A DNA stretch of 64,000 nt. Origin: Pleomorphomonas diazotrophica (GTDB lineage: Bacteria > Pseudomonadota > Alphaproteobacteria > Rhizobiales > Pleomorphomonadaceae). Of the stretch, positions 19,652 to 29,018 are shown piece by piece. The stretch lies in the NCBI RefSeq assembly GCF_002844595.1, contig NZ_PJNW01000016.1, positions 156,827 through 220,826 on the forward strand, given 5' to 3'. The notes under the pieces are model-generated. The model saw nothing but the letters and a program-made list of their open reading frames with translations, ran no database searches and was not told where the DNA came from. The first letter of the stretch is position 1. Each line of letters begins with the position of its first letter. Position numbers and translations under genes: made by a program.

Positions 19652-20322
19652 TGTCGAGCCGTGATGCCATACTCGGGCGCATCCGCCGATCGCTCGACGT
19701 GTCTGGGACCGACGCCACCCGGCTCGCCGCCGCTCGCCACCGTCTTGTCGAGACGCCCGTCAATGTCGTGCCGGCGCGCGGACAACTGCCGGACGCCGAG
19801 AGGGTTGAGCTGTTCGTCCGCAAGGCGGGCGACGTGTTCGCCAGCGTCGCTCGCCTCGACAAACGCGACGACATCCCGGCCGCCGTCGCCGACTACCTTC
19901 GCACGCGCAATCTGCCGCAGGCGATCCGGCATGGCAGCGACCCGCGTCTCGCCGGCTTGCCATGGGGGCGGGAGGCACAGCTCGCGGTGACCGTAGGCCC
20001 GAGCGACGGCAAGGACCTTGCCGGGCTCAGCTATGCCGATTCCGGCGTCGCCGAGACGGGCACGGTCGTGCTGACCTCCGGGCAGGACAATCCGACCACA
20101 CTGAACTTCCTGCCGGATCACCATATCGTGGCCGTCGACGCCTCGACGATTGCCGGCGACTATGAGACGGTGTGGACCAACCTTCGCCGGCGCTTCGGCG
20201 CCGGGGCCATGCCGCGCACCGTCAACTTTATCACCGGCCCGTCGCGGTCGGCCGACATCGAGGAAACGCTGCTGCTCGGTGCCCATGGTCCGCGCAGCCT
20301 TCACATCCTGGTGGTGGGGTAA
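19651..20322 (+). CDS. lutC: Lactate utilisation protein LutC (LUD domain)
   Basis: A 223-residue LUD-domain protein with the family patterns GLSYADSGVAETGTVVL and PRTVNFITGPSRSADIE. It is the third LutABC subunit. Two adjacent ATG codons compete: 19648 overlaps the lutB stop, 19651 has better spacing (five bases) from GGAGG at 19641-19645, so 19651 is chosen. The LysE-type gene starts three bases after the stop and is probably in the same operon. Confidence 0.93.
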   Translation: MSSRDAILGRIRRSLDVSGTDATRLAAARHRLVETPVNVVPARGQLPDAERVELFVRKAGDVFASVARLDKRDDIPAAVADYLRTRNLPQAIRHGSDPRLAGLPWGREAQLAVTVGPSDGKDLAGLSYADSGVAETGTVVLTSGQDNPTTLNFLPDHHIVAVDASTIAGDYETVWTNLRRRFGAGAMPRTVNFITGPSRSADIEETLLLGAHGPRSLHILVVG

Positions 20323-20325
20323 CCG

Positions 20326-20940
20326 ATGCCGATCCTGACGCTCGTCTTCTATACCGGCGCTCTCGCCGTGGCGGCGGCCTCTCCAGGTCCCGGCATGACG
20401 GCCGTGGTGGCGCGGGCGCTCGGGGGCGGCTTCCGGGCCGGCATGACCTTCATCATCGGCATCGTCTTCGGCGACCTGTTCTATCTGACGCTCGCCATCT
20501 TCGGCCTCGCGTCCCTGGCGCAGGAGTTCAACCTTGCCTTCCTGGTGATCCGTTACGTCGGCGCCGCCTATCTTCTCTATCTGGCCTACAAGCTCTGGAC
20601 CTCGCGCGCCGACCCGGCCGAGGTGGCGGCGAAGGTGCGCTCCGAAAGCGCCTGGCGCACGGTGTTGGGCGGCTTCACGCTGACGCTGGGCAATCCGAAG
20701 ACCATTGTCTTCTACATGGCTCTCCTGCCCTCGCTGATGCCGATCGAGAGCATCACGCTCACCGGCTACCTGGAGCTGATCGGCGTTTCCATCGTGACGC
20801 TGACAGCCGTCGGCGTGGTCTACGCGGCAGCTGCCGCCGGCGCGCGCGAGTTCTTCCGGAGCCCCCGGGCGATGCGACGCCTCAACCGCACCGCCGGCGC
20901 CATGATGGCCGGCGCGGCGGCTGCGGTGGTGGCCCGGTAA
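20326..20940 (+). CDS. LysE/RhtB-family exporter
   Basis: A 204-residue protein with six hydrophobic segments and the LysE pattern near the N-terminus (ASPGPGMTAVVARAL) and GNPKTIVFYMALLPSL in the middle. Members export amino acids such as threonine, homoserine or lysine. It starts three bases after lutC, which suggests co-transcription, though the link between lactate oxidation and amino acid export is unclear. It converges on the LysR-type gene with 14 bases between stops. Confidence 0.88.
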   Translation: MPILTLVFYTGALAVAAASPGPGMTAVVARALGGGFRAGMTFIIGIVFGDLFYLTLAIFGLASLAQEFNLAFLVIRYVGAAYLLYLAYKLWTSRADPAEVAAKVRSESAWRTVLGGFTLTLGNPKTIVFYMALLPSLMPIESITLTGYLELIGVSIVTLTAVGVVYAAAAAGAREFFRSPRAMRRLNRTAGAMMAGAAAAVVAR

Positions 20941-20954
20941 ACGGCTCTTCCCGA

Positions 20955-21848
20955 TTACTCTGCCGCGAGGTTGACCATCTGCTCGCCAGCGCCGAGGTTG
21001 CCGAGCGAGGTGACGATGTGCTTGGCCAACGCATCGTGGATGGGGCTCTTGGCGTGCTCGGCGCGCAGGAGGCCAATCTCGGCCGGCTCGAGCTCGGGGA
21101 AGCCCTCGCGCAGGCCAAGAATACGCATGTTGGCCTTGAGGGCGCTTTCCGGCAGCACCGACACGGCGAGGCCGGCCAGCACCGCGCCCGACAGGGCCAG
21201 CGCCGCGCTGGAGATATAGGCCACGCGGAAGCGGCGCCCCTCGCGGTCGAGGGCGCGGACGACATTGGCGCGCCAGCAGCAATCGTCCGGGCCGAGGGCC
21301 AGCGGCACCGGATCGAGTTCATGCACGCTGTGATCGCGCGAGCCGACCCAGAACAGCGGCTCGCGCCGGATCACCTCGCCGCGCAGCGAGCCGTAATAGC
21401 CATGATTGATGATGCCGAGGTCGAGCCGGCCATCGCGGATCATGTCGGAGACGGTGACCGAGCGCTGGCACTCGACGGTGATCTCGATCATGGGATTGAT
21501 GCGCGAGAAGCCGGCCAACACCGGTGGCAGCAAACGGTCGGCGTAATCGTCGGGAATGCCGAGGCGCACCGAGCCGGTCAGGCCGGGATCCTCGAAGGCG
21601 GACAGCGTCTCGTCATTGAGACGGATGAGACGGCGCGCATATTCAAGAAGACGGCGACCATCCTCGGTGAGCCGGCTCTGGCGACCATCGCGGGAGAAGA
21701 TGGGCTTGCCGACTCGGTCCTCGAGGCGACGCATCTGCATGGACACGGCCGACTGCGTCTTGTGAACGACGTCGGCGGCGGCCGTGAACGACCCCACCTC
21801 GGCAATGGCGACGAAGGTCCTGAGTTGATCAAGGTCGAGAACGTTCAT
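20955..21848 (-). CDS. LysR-family transcriptional regulator
   Basis: A 297-residue LysR-type regulator. The winged helix-turn-helix is at residues 4-62 (LDQLRTFVAIAEVGSFTAAA, QSAVSMQMRRLEDRVG), followed by a substrate-binding domain from about residue 90. The sequence is nearest in feel to the LrhA group. ATG 21848 gives the normal N-terminus MNVLDLDQLRTF; an upstream reading adds a basic tail. It is divergent from the DUF1127 gene at 22122, and a T-N11-A box lies between them, so it may regulate that gene and itself (inference). Confidence 0.92.
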   Translation of the reverse strand: MNVLDLDQLRTFVAIAEVGSFTAAADVVHKTQSAVSMQMRRLEDRVGKPIFSRDGRQSRLTEDGRRLLEYARRLIRLNDETLSAFEDPGLTGSVRLGIPDDYADRLLPPVLAGFSRINPMIEITVECQRSVTVSDMIRDGRLDLGIINHGYYGSLRGEVIRREPLFWVGSRDHSVHELDPVPLALGPDDCCWRANVVRALDREGRRFRVAYISSAALALSGAVLAGLAVSVLPESALKANMRILGLREGFPELEPAEIGLLRAEHAKSPIHDALAKHIVTSLGNLGAGEQMVNLAAE

Positions 21849-22001
21849 CTTCAACAATCCTGATGAATGACCGATCGGCGGGCGAATAAGGGAAACCCCT
21901 TCGGTTTTCGGGTGGCGTCCCATCGCCCCGCGTGATCTCATGGCTTCAAGAGAGTGATATCAACTTCCGTCATGAAAAGCATCAAAAACATGCGTTGGAC
22001 T

Positions 22002-22026
22002 GATTGATAGCCCCATGAGATAAATC
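22002..22026. promoter_or_regulatory. LysR-type regulator box (T-N11-A dyad)
   Basis: GATTGAT-N11-ATAAATC, an interrupted dyad of the form GATTnAT-N11-ATnAATC with the T-N11-A core typical of LysR-type sites. It sits between the LysR gene (start 21848) and the DUF1127 gene (start 22122). Its centre is about 108 bases before the DUF1127 start. Confidence 0.6.
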
Positions 22027-22087
22027 CACTATCGAAACACCGCAGCGGCGTTCCTACCTCAGATACGCAATGCTGCCATGTTCTGCC

Positions 22088-22120
22088 CTCTTGGTAGGAC
22101 AAGCTCGCAGGAGCCAAGAG
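22088..22120 (+). promoter_or_regulatory. Leader hairpin holding the ribosome site of the first DUF1127 gene
   Basis: CTCTTGG (22088-22094) pairs with CCAAGAG (22114-22120), just before the ATG at 22122. The Shine-Dalgarno AGGAG (22109-22113) lies directly against the 3' arm, inside the loop, so folding could limit translation. Confidence 0.45.
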
Positions 22121-22121
22121 A

Positions 22122-22445
22122 ATGACCCTGATCCTCGATCATGCGTCCTCGCGCCGCGTCTCCTCCCTTCGCCCCGTTCACGAGGCGATGCGTCTCGTAG
22201 GCACGTTGTTCCGCCGTCTCGGCGCGCTGATTGCCGCGGAAATCGACCGCCGGCAAACCATGCAGCTGCTTGAGTTCGACGCGCATGCCCTGAAGGACAT
22301 GGGCATTTCGCACGCCGATGTCGAAGGCGCCCTGCTCGTGCCGATCAATCGCAAGCCGAGCCTCACGCTGGCTGCCCGCCGTGCCGAGGCCCGCCGCGCC
22401 GAACGTGAGCAGGCCCTTGAGGCCGCCGCAGCGCTTCGTGACTAA
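22122..22445 (+). CDS. DUF1127 protein
   Basis: A 107-residue protein with an arginine-rich DUF1127 core: EIDRRQTMQLLEFDAHALKD and MGISHADVEGAL. Small DUF1127 proteins are common in alphaproteobacteria; some are reported to bind RNA or affect RNA processing and phosphate or stress physiology. Here the C-terminal tail is long and basic (ARRAEARRAEREQALE). AGGAG precedes the ATG. A second DUF1127 gene follows at 22633, and a structured 110-base region separates them. Confidence 0.82.
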   Translation: MTLILDHASSRRVSSLRPVHEAMRLVGTLFRRLGALIAAEIDRRQTMQLLEFDAHALKDMGISHADVEGALLVPINRKPSLTLAARRAEARRAEREQALEAAAALRD

Positions 22446-22505
22446 CACGTACGTGTTTCATAAGAGATGCGGATAAGTCCGCAGGAAAACATTCGCCGGA
22501 CTTAT
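22444..22505. repeat. Palindrome and inverted repeat in the DUF1127 3' region
   Basis: A perfect 14-bp palindrome AACACGTACGTGTT (22444-22457) overlaps the stop, and a 9-bp inverted repeat follows: ATAAGTCCG (22473-22481) with CGGACTTAT (22497-22505), loop 15 bases. Together with the hairpin at 22526 they make three stem-loops in 110 bases. Confidence 0.8.
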
Positions 22506-22525
22506 GAAGAAGTAAACGAAATCTG

Positions 22526-22552
22526 AACGGGGCTTCCAGGTGAAGCCCCGTT
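22526..22552 (+). terminator. Terminator-like hairpin between the DUF1127 genes
   Basis: Perfect 11-bp stem AACGGGGCTTC (22526-22536) and GAAGCCCCGTT (22542-22552) with a five-base loop CAGGT. No long T-run follows, so termination would be incomplete or factor-dependent. Confidence 0.65.
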
Positions 22553-22632
22553 GCCGCCTCCACCCCTAACCCTCAACCCCTGACCCAACGCGCAATGCGC
22601 AAACCCATCCAAGCCCCTTGATGGAGCCGATC

Positions 22633-22971
22633 ATGTCCACGACCTTCGCGTCCAGCACTTTCGCCGCCGCTTTCGTCACGACGTTCACCACGCTGGTGCG
22701 CGCCGCTGCCGAGCGCACGGGGCTTGTTGCGAAGATTATGGTCAATCGCTGGATGGCCAAACAACTCTGCGACTTCACCGATCACGAGCTGGCCGATATC
22801 GGCCTCAGCCGATCCGACGTACGCGCAGCCCTCGACGGTCCGCTTCACGCCGACCCGTCGCTCAGGCTCGCCGCCATCGCTCGCGGCAATTCGGTGAATA
22901 TGGCCAGCGTTGTGCTGCATCGCACGGAGAGCGTGGATTTCACGCCCTTGGTCAGGGGGAGGGAAGAATGA
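22633..22971 (+). CDS. Second DUF1127 protein
   Basis: A 112-residue paralogue of the gene at 22122. The DUF1127 core is VNRWMAKQLCDFTDHELADI then GLSRSDVRAAL. ATG 22633 has GGAG six bases upstream; earlier TTG/ATG codons at 22618 and 22621 lack one. Its stop overlaps the next small gene (ATGA at 22968), so the two are probably made together. Role unknown; by analogy a small regulatory protein. Confidence 0.82.
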   Translation: MSTTFASSTFAAAFVTTFTTLVRAAAERTGLVAKIMVNRWMAKQLCDFTDHELADIGLSRSDVRAALDGPLHADPSLRLAAIARGNSVNMASVVLHRTESVDFTPLVRGREE

Positions 22972-23204
22972 TCGCACCCAGACTGGAAGACTGCGTCAAC
23001 GATCTCTGCCCGATCACCCGCCGTCCCGTCAGCCCCGATGCCCTGACCTATTACAAGGGCAAGGTGGTCGGCTTCGCTGACCGTCAGGCGCGCGACACCT
23101 TCCTGGCCGCCATGCTGGCCTTCGAGACGGCGATCCAGCCGCCACCTGAGGTTCGCTATTCGATGCCGCTCAAGAAGCGGCAGAAGGAGCTCGAAGCGGC
23201 CTGA
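22968..23204 (+). CDS. Small YHS-like protein
   Basis: A 78-residue protein with the outline of a YHS/TRASH-type metal-binding mini-domain: CPITRRPVSPDALTYYKGKV, then VGFADRQARDTFLAAMLAFE. In related Rhizobiales proteins the second half carries cysteines (GFC-x3-CRD pattern, from memory); here that stretch reads GFADRQARD, so only the first Cys remains. It may have lost metal binding. It overlaps the second DUF1127 gene by four bases. Function unknown. Confidence 0.65.
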   Translation: MIAPRLEDCVNDLCPITRRPVSPDALTYYKGKVVGFADRQARDTFLAAMLAFETAIQPPPEVRYSMPLKKRQKELEAA

Positions 23205-23305
23205 TTTCCTGCAGAGGCGCCTCTCCACCCCGATGCGCCTCATCCAGGGTCCGGACCCGCCTCCCTTCCGGACCCTTCCCATCCCGGCCCCCTGCCGGAT
23301 CACCT

Positions 23306-23336
23306 GGCGGCGTCGCAAGGCGCCGCCTCTTTTTTT
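23306..23336 (+). terminator. Rho-independent terminator before rsmE
   Basis: GGCGGCG (23306-23312) pairs with CGCCGCC (23321-23327), followed by TCTTTTTTT. It closes the DUF1127 operon. Confidence 0.9.
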
Positions 23337-23366
23337 GCCCCGTCGGGGCATGCTATTGGCGTGCTC

Positions 23367-24110
23367 ATGGCCCATTCCGATTTCCGCACGCCGCGCGTCT
23401 TTGTCGCAACGCCGCTCGACGGCGCGTCGCTGTCTTTTGACCGCGACCAAAGCAACTATCTGCTCAATGTTCTGCGCCTCAAGGACGGCGACGACGTGCT
23501 GGTGTTCGATGGCCGGAACGGCGAATGGCGCGGTCGGATCGGGCTTGCCGGCCGCAGGTCGGCCGAACTCGTCGACCTCCGGCCAAGCCGGCCGCAGCCC
23601 CCTGCCCCCGACCTTCTCTATCTCTTTGCGCCGCTGAAGCATGCCCGGCTGGACTATATGGTGCAGAAGGCGGTGGAGATGGGCGTCGGCCGCATGCGCC
23701 CGGTACTGACGCAGCACACCCAGGCGAGCCGGGTGAACATCGAGAGGATGCGGGCCAACGTGATCGAGGCGGCCGAGCAATGCGGCGTCCTGCATGTGCC
23801 GGCCGTCGAAGATGAGGAAAAGCTGGATCGGGTGCTCAGTCGCTTCGAGCGGGACGAGCCGCTCCGCCGGCTGATCTTTTGCGACGAGGGCGAGGAGACG
23901 ACCAACCCGCTCGCGACCCTTTCCTCTTTGCCGCGCGGACCTCTCGCAATATTGATCGGGCCGGAAGGCGGGTTCTCCGAGGACGAGCGGCGAACCCTGC
24001 GCGCCCTGCCCTTCGTCACGACGATCCCGCTCGGCCCGCGCATTCTGAGGGCCGATACGGCGGCGGTGGCGGCGCTGGCCGTCATCCAGGCCACCCTCGG
24101 CGACTGGTAG
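23367..24110 (+). CDS. rsmE: 16S rRNA (uracil-1498-N3)-methyltransferase
   Basis: A 247-residue SPOUT methyltransferase. An N-terminal PUA-like domain (about 1-75) precedes the knotted catalytic domain with [12 protein letters not shown] near residue 195 and [12 protein letters not shown] near residue 225, which form the S-adenosylmethionine knot. It methylates U1498 in helix 44 of 16S rRNA. ATG 23367 is chosen over GTG 23361; the ribosome site is weak. It stands before gshA, as in several rhizobia. Confidence 0.93.
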   Translation: MAHSDFRTPRVFVATPLDGASLSFDRDQSNYLLNVLRLKDGDDVLVFDGRNGEWRGRIGLAGRRSAELVDLRPSRPQPPAPDLLYLFAPLKHARLDYMVQKAVEMGVGRMRPVLTQHTQASRVNIERMRANVIEAAEQCGVLHVPAVEDEEKLDRVLSRFERDEPLRRLIFCDEGEETTNPLATLSSLPRGPLAILIGPEGGFSEDERRTLRALPFVTTIPLGPRILRADTAAVAALAVIQATLGDW

Positions 24111-24233
24111 GGCCGGCTCCTGACACGCCCCAGCCAAGGCGAGGCACAAAAGCTTTCCTGCCGCCTGCTTGGCGACAATTGAACAAACGGCGGCGGGCGG
24201 CTAGGTTGCCGCCCTATCCGAGGGAGCCTCTTC

Positions 24234-25622
24234 ATGGCGCGCGACACGTCCGACACCACGCCGATCTCGTCCACCGCCGATCTCGTCGAGCGGATCGCCG
24301 GCGGCTGCAAACCCAGGGAGCGCTGGCGGATCGGCACCGAGCACGAGAAGGTCGGCTTTCGCAAGTTCAGTCATGCGCCGGTCCCCTATGAGGGGTCAGG
24401 CGGCATCCGCCAGTTGCTCGAGGGCATGGAAGGTCTGCTCGGCTGGGAGCCGATTGCCGATCACGGTCGGCCGATCGGCCTGCTGGATCCCACGCAGGGC
24501 GGCGCCATCAGCCTCGAACCGGGCGGCCAGTTCGAGCTGAGCGGCGCGCCTCTTTCCAACCTGCACCAGACGGCCACCGAGCTGCAGGCGCACATGATGC
24601 AGGTGCTGGAGATCGCGACACCGCTCAAGATCGGCTTCCTGGCGCTCGGCGCCAGCCCAATCTGGACGTTGCCCGAGACGCCGGTGATGCCGAAATCGCG
24701 CTACGCCATCATGTCGGACTACATGCCGACGGTCGGCACGCGCGGCCTCGACATGATGTTCCGCACCGCCACGGTTCAGGTAAACCTCGACTTCGCCTCC
24801 GAGGCCGACATGCGCCGCAAGATGCAGGTGTCGATCGCCCTGCAGCCGATCGCCACGGCGCTATTCGCCAACTCGCCCTATCTCAACGGCCGGGCGACCG
24901 GCCGCCTGTCGGAGCGGTCCGAGATCTGGCGCGATACCGACAATGCGCGAGCCGGCATGATTCCCTTCGTGTTCGAGGAGGGCTTCGGCTTCGAGCGCTA
25001 TGTCGAGTGGGCGCTCGACGTTCCCATGTATTTCATCAAGCGCGGCGACACCTACCACCGGGCCACCGACATCACCTTCCGCCAGTTCCTGGCCGGAGCG
25101 TTCCGCAACCGGCTGCCCGGCGTGGAGCCAACCATCGGCGACTGGGACAATCACCTGGGCACGCTGTTCCCGGAGGTGCGCATGAAGCGCTATCTCGAAA
25201 TGCGCGGCGCCGATTCCGGCTCGACCGATCACATCCTGGCGCTGCCGGCCTTCTGGGTGGGCCTTCTCTACGATCAGGCATCCCTCGACGCCGCCTGGGA
25301 CCTGATCAAGGGATGGAGCGCGGAGGAGCGGCAACGCTTGCGCGACGACGTGCCGACACTGGCCCTCCGGGCGGAGATCGGCGGACGGACGGTGCGCGAC
25401 ATCGGCCGCGAGGTGGTGGCACTGTCGCGGGCCGGCCTTGCCCGGCGCGCCCGGCTCAACCGCTGCGGCCAGGACGAGACGCAGTATCTGAGGCCACTCG
25501 ACATCATCCTCGACCGCGGCAAGACCGAAGCCGAGGTGCTGCTGGAGAAGTTCGGCGACAATCTCGACGGCATCTTCTGCGCGCTCGACATGCAGCCGAT
25601 GGGCGACCTCGGCTGCCTCTGA
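24234..25622 (+). CDS. gshA: Glutamate-cysteine ligase (plant/alphaproteobacterial type)
   Basis: A 462-residue GCS2-type enzyme that joins glutamate and cysteine with ATP, the first and rate-limiting step of glutathione synthesis. The family pattern is visible as RIGTEHEKVGF near residue 33, LEPGGQFELSGAP near residue 92 and DWDNHLGTLFPEVRMKRYLE. It resembles plant and rhizobial enzymes rather than E. coli GshA. GGGAG precedes the ATG. gshB is not in the window. Confidence 0.94.
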   Translation: MARDTSDTTPISSTADLVERIAGGCKPRERWRIGTEHEKVGFRKFSHAPVPYEGSGGIRQLLEGMEGLLGWEPIADHGRPIGLLDPTQGGAISLEPGGQFELSGAPLSNLHQTATELQAHMMQVLEIATPLKIGFLALGASPIWTLPETPVMPKSRYAIMSDYMPTVGTRGLDMMFRTATVQVNLDFASEADMRRKMQVSIALQPIATALFANSPYLNGRATGRLSERSEIWRDTDNARAGMIPFVFEEGFGFERYVEWALDVPMYFIKRGDTYHRATDITFRQFLAGAFRNRLPGVEPTIGDWDNHLGTLFPEVRMKRYLEMRGADSGSTDHILALPAFWVGLLYDQASLDAAWDLIKGWSAEERQRLRDDVPTLALRAEIGGRTVRDIGREVVALSRAGLARRARLNRCGQDETQYLRPLDIILDRGKTEAEVLLEKFGDNLDGIFCALDMQPMGDLGCL

Positions 25623-25684
25623 CGCGGATTCTGAACGCCGGGAACGTTTGACGTCCCGGCTACCGGCCGCCATCATCGCCAGTC

Positions 25685-27169
25685 ATGAATCGAGTCGCCG
25701 CGCGCGGCTCGCCCAACCCTGCCGGACAACCATCGGTGACCGACCCCACTTCCAACGCCGCCGAATACACGGTTTCGGAAATCTCCTTCGCGCTCAAGCG
25801 CAGCATCGAAGACCAGTTCGGCTTCGTGCGCGTGCGCGGCGAGATTTCCGGCTATCGCGGGCCGCATTCCTCGGGGCACGCCTATTTCGCCCTCAAGGAT
25901 GAAGGCGCGCGCATGGAGGCCGTGGTCTGGCGCGGCGTTCTCGGCAAGCTGCGCTTCAAGCCCGAGGAAGGCATGGAGGTGATTGCCACCGGCAAGCTCA
26001 CGACCTACCCTAACTCGTCCAAATATCAGATCGTCATCGACGCCCTGGAGCCGGCCGGGGCCGGCGCGCTGATGGCGCTTCTCGAAGAGCGCAAGCGCAA
26101 GCTCGGTGCCGAAGGCCTGTTCGACCCCGGACGGAAGCAGCTCCTGCCCTACCTGCCGCGCGTCGTCGGCGTCGTCACCTCGCCGACCGGAGCCGTCATC
26201 CGCGACATCCTGCACCGCCTCGCCGACCGCTTTCCGGTGCATGTGCTGGTGTGGCCGGTGAAGGTGCAGGGCGAGAGCTGCGGCTCCGAGGTGGCGGCAG
26301 GTATCGCCGGCTTCAACGCGCTGCCCGAGGGAGGCCGCATTCCGCGCCCCGATGTCATCATCGTGGCGCGCGGCGGCGGCAGCCTTGAAGACCTTTGGGG
26401 GTTCAATGACGAGGTGGTGGTGCGCGCCGCCGCAGCAAGCGACATACCCCTGGTCTCCGCCGTCGGCCACGAAACCGACTGGACGCTGATCGACCTTGCG
26501 GCCGACGTGCGGGCGCCGACACCGACCGGCGCCGCCGAGATGGTGGTGCCGGTGCGGCGCGAACTGATGGACCGGGTGGACGATCTCGGCCGCCGGCTCA
26601 CCGGTGCCAGCCTCAGGGCGGTCGATCTGCGGCGGACGCGGCTCATCGCCGCCGCGCGCGCCCTGCCTCGCGCCTCGGACATCCTTGCACTGCCGCGCCA
26701 GCGCTTCGACGCCGCCGCCAACGCCCTGCCCAAGGCGCTCACCGCCAACACGACCCTGCACGCCCGGCAGTTCGAGCGCGTCACCGCCCGCCTGACGCCG
26801 GCAAGCCTTCTCCGGACACAGGCACAGCTCGCCGAGCGGCTGTCGGTGCTGTCGGCACGCGGCGGCCGCGCGGTGGCCGAGCTGATCGCCCGCCGGCGGG
26901 CGCGCCTCGACCAGGTGACTTCGGTGTTCGACGCAGTCAACCACATGGCGACGCTGCGGCGTGGCTATGCGCTGGTGCGCGACGATGAGGGGAAACCGGT
27001 GTTCCGCGCCGGCGGGCTCGCGGCCGGCGCATCGATCGAGATCGAGTTCGCCGACGGCCGGGTGCGCGGCCGGGTGGGCGATGAGGCGCCGACGGCAATC
27101 GAGGCGAAATCGCTGCCGCGCCGGCCGAAGACGAAACCCGGCCCCGAGGACCAGGGCAACCTCTTCTGA
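25685..27169 (+). CDS. xseA: Exodeoxyribonuclease VII large subunit
   Basis: A 494-residue XseA. An N-terminal OB-fold ([20 protein letters not shown], about 25-120) precedes the catalytic domain with [16 protein letters not shown] near 160 and [15 protein letters not shown] near 225, then a long coiled coil. With several XseB subunits it degrades single-stranded DNA to oligonucleotides. ATG 25685 is used; a GTG at 25736 would give a protein closer to the family N-terminus, so the first 17 residues are uncertain. It converges on the GGDEF gene with eight bases between stops. Confidence 0.94.
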   Translation: MNRVAARGSPNPAGQPSVTDPTSNAAEYTVSEISFALKRSIEDQFGFVRVRGEISGYRGPHSSGHAYFALKDEGARMEAVVWRGVLGKLRFKPEEGMEVIATGKLTTYPNSSKYQIVIDALEPAGAGALMALLEERKRKLGAEGLFDPGRKQLLPYLPRVVGVVTSPTGAVIRDILHRLADRFPVHVLVWPVKVQGESCGSEVAAGIAGFNALPEGGRIPRPDVIIVARGGGSLEDLWGFNDEVVVRAAAASDIPLVSAVGHETDWTLIDLAADVRAPTPTGAAEMVVPVRRELMDRVDDLGRRLTGASLRAVDLRRTRLIAAARALPRASDILALPRQRFDAAANALPKALTANTTLHARQFERVTARLTPASLLRTQAQLAERLSVLSARGGRAVAELIARRRARLDQVTSVFDAVNHMATLRRGYALVRDDEGKPVFRAGGLAAGASIEIEFADGRVRGRVGDEAPTAIEAKSLPRRPKTKPGPEDQGNLF

Positions 27170-27177
27170 ACGGAACC

Positions 27178-28806
27178 TCAGGCGGAACGCATCCGTCCGT
27201 CCGCGGCTTCGCCCGGCTGGCGGGCGACGACGACGCGGTTGCGCCCGGCCCGCTTGGCGGCATAGACCGCCTTGTCGGCCTGCTGCAGCATCTGCTCGAA
27301 CGAGGCGGCTGTTTCCGGATAGGCAGAAATGCCGGCCGAGAAGGTGATCTCGGCGGCTCCCAGGCTGGTCGCCACCGGCTGGGACCGGATGACCGCCCGC
27401 CAGGCCTCGGCGCGGGCGCGCGCCTCCTCGATGTCGGCATGCGGCATCAGGACCAGGAACTCCTCACCGCCCATGCGCACGGCCACTTCGCCGGGGCGCA
27501 GCGAGCGGGTGAGGACGCCGGCCATCGCCACCAGCGCGTCGTCGCCGGCTTTATGGCCGAAGGTGTCGTTGAGCCGCTTGAAGTGATCGAGATCGAGCGA
27601 AACGGCCACCAGCGATCGCCCGACGGCGTCGGCGTTGTCGATCAACCGATCGGAGATCGTCTCGAGAATGCGCCGGTTGTTGAGGCCGGTCAGGCTGTCG
27701 CGGTGCGCCATGTCGTGCAACTGTTCCTGCAGGCGCAGGTTGGCTTCGAGGCGCTCCTCCATCAGCCGGGTCGAGATTTGCAGGCTTTCCTGGGCACGAA
27801 GATAATCGGTGATGTCACGCAGTACGTAAGCAACGCTCTCGGACTGGCGCGCCGCGTCGACGGCGACGGTGCGCACTTCGTAGATACGGCCATCCCGTCG
27901 CCAGCGCCGAACCTGATTGTTGCCATCGAACAGGCTGGCCCCATCGGCCGGTCCAAAGCTGGTGCCAAGGCTGGAGAACGGTTTGCCGACAAGCGGCTTG
28001 CCGTCAAAGATCGCACGCATCGCCGCATTGGCCTCGGCGACCAGGCCGTTTCCCGACACCACCAGAATGCCATCGGGATGAGCGGAAAACACCGCGCCAA
28101 GGGCGACAGGCGCCAGCGACAGGAACTGGTTGCGGCTAACCAGGAAGCTGTAGATTACCGGCACCACGACATAGGCAAGCGGCGTCGGATCGAAGCCGAG
28201 GATGCGCACGCCGGCGAAGTTATAGGCGGCATTGGCCGCCCAGGGCACCATGGCCGAGAGGAGAAGGCCGGCGAACTGGGCGCGATGTACCGGCGGGGCG
28301 TGAATGGCCGCCCAAAGGGTCCGGATCGCCGTCAGCGCCATGAAGAAATAGATGGCGATCATCGCCGCGAAGAAGACAGAACCGTGCTCGTAGTGGAGCT
28401 GGTGCGGGTAGGCCGGCGTCGGATCGGGTGTCACCGCAACATAGACGAGGTGATGCAGGTCGTTGGTGGTAGCGATCGCCAGCATCGCGAGGCCGGCCGC
28501 GACCGACAGGCCGGTGTAGAGCGAGGCGCTCGGCAGGTCGGCTCCCCGCACATAGGCGCTCATGAACAGCATCCAGGAGATCGGGGTGGTGATGATGCCG
28601 TACCAGGCGAGCTCGGAGTAGAACAGCTTGAGTGCCGGCGCGTCGGAGCTGACGTCGAGAATGGCGCAGATGGCCCACCAGCAGCCCGATGCCATCAACA
28701 TGAGATAATCGGTGCGCCCCGGGAAGCTACCGATACGCAGCGTATGCCAGGTGGTCGCAGCCGTCCCGACCACGACGAGAGTCAAAATGACGGCGGCGGG
28801 CTGCAC
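27178..28806 (-). CDS. Membrane diguanylate cyclase (7TM-PAS-GGDEF)
   Basis: A 542-residue protein with an N-terminal seven-helix sensor domain of the histidine-kinase-associated 7TM type (about 1-220), a PAS domain (about 230-345), a short coiled coil and a GGDEF domain (about 375-530). The active site is MGGEEF, an accepted active variant. The inhibitory I-site expected five residues before it reads RPGE instead of RxxD, so product inhibition may be weak. It should make cyclic-di-GMP from two GTP in response to an unknown signal. Confidence 0.9.
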   Translation of the reverse strand: MQPAAVILTLVVVGTAATTWHTLRIGSFPGRTDYLMLMASGCWWAICAILDVSSDAPALKLFYSELAWYGIITTPISWMLFMSAYVRGADLPSASLYTGLSVAAGLAMLAIATTNDLHHLVYVAVTPDPTPAYPHQLHYEHGSVFFAAMIAIYFFMALTAIRTLWAAIHAPPVHRAQFAGLLLSAMVPWAANAAYNFAGVRILGFDPTPLAYVVVPVIYSFLVSRNQFLSLAPVALGAVFSAHPDGILVVSGNGLVAEANAAMRAIFDGKPLVGKPFSSLGTSFGPADGASLFDGNNQVRRWRRDGRIYEVRTVAVDAARQSESVAYVLRDITDYLRAQESLQISTRLMEERLEANLRLQEQLHDMAHRDSLTGLNNRRILETISDRLIDNADAVGRSLVAVSLDLDHFKRLNDTFGHKAGDDALVAMAGVLTRSLRPGEVAVRMGGEEFLVLMPHADIEEARARAEAWRAVIRSQPVATSLGAAEITFSAGISAYPETAASFEQMLQQADKAVYAAKRAGRNRVVVARQPGEAADGRMRSA

Positions 28807-29018
28807 GTGAAGGGCTCCGCAGAAATCGATTACAGAAAATGATTCGGGGGCATATATCCTGCGGAGCCTTTCGATTTGGTTTCAATTTTATGCATTCGCC
28901 ACCCTTGATCGTGGCAAAGCCTGCGTACGGGGGGCTGGACAGCGCGGGGCGCAACGGCTTTTGTGAGGCCAGCACCATGCGGGGTTTTGCGGAACCCCTC
29001 GGAAACCAGGACGCCCAC

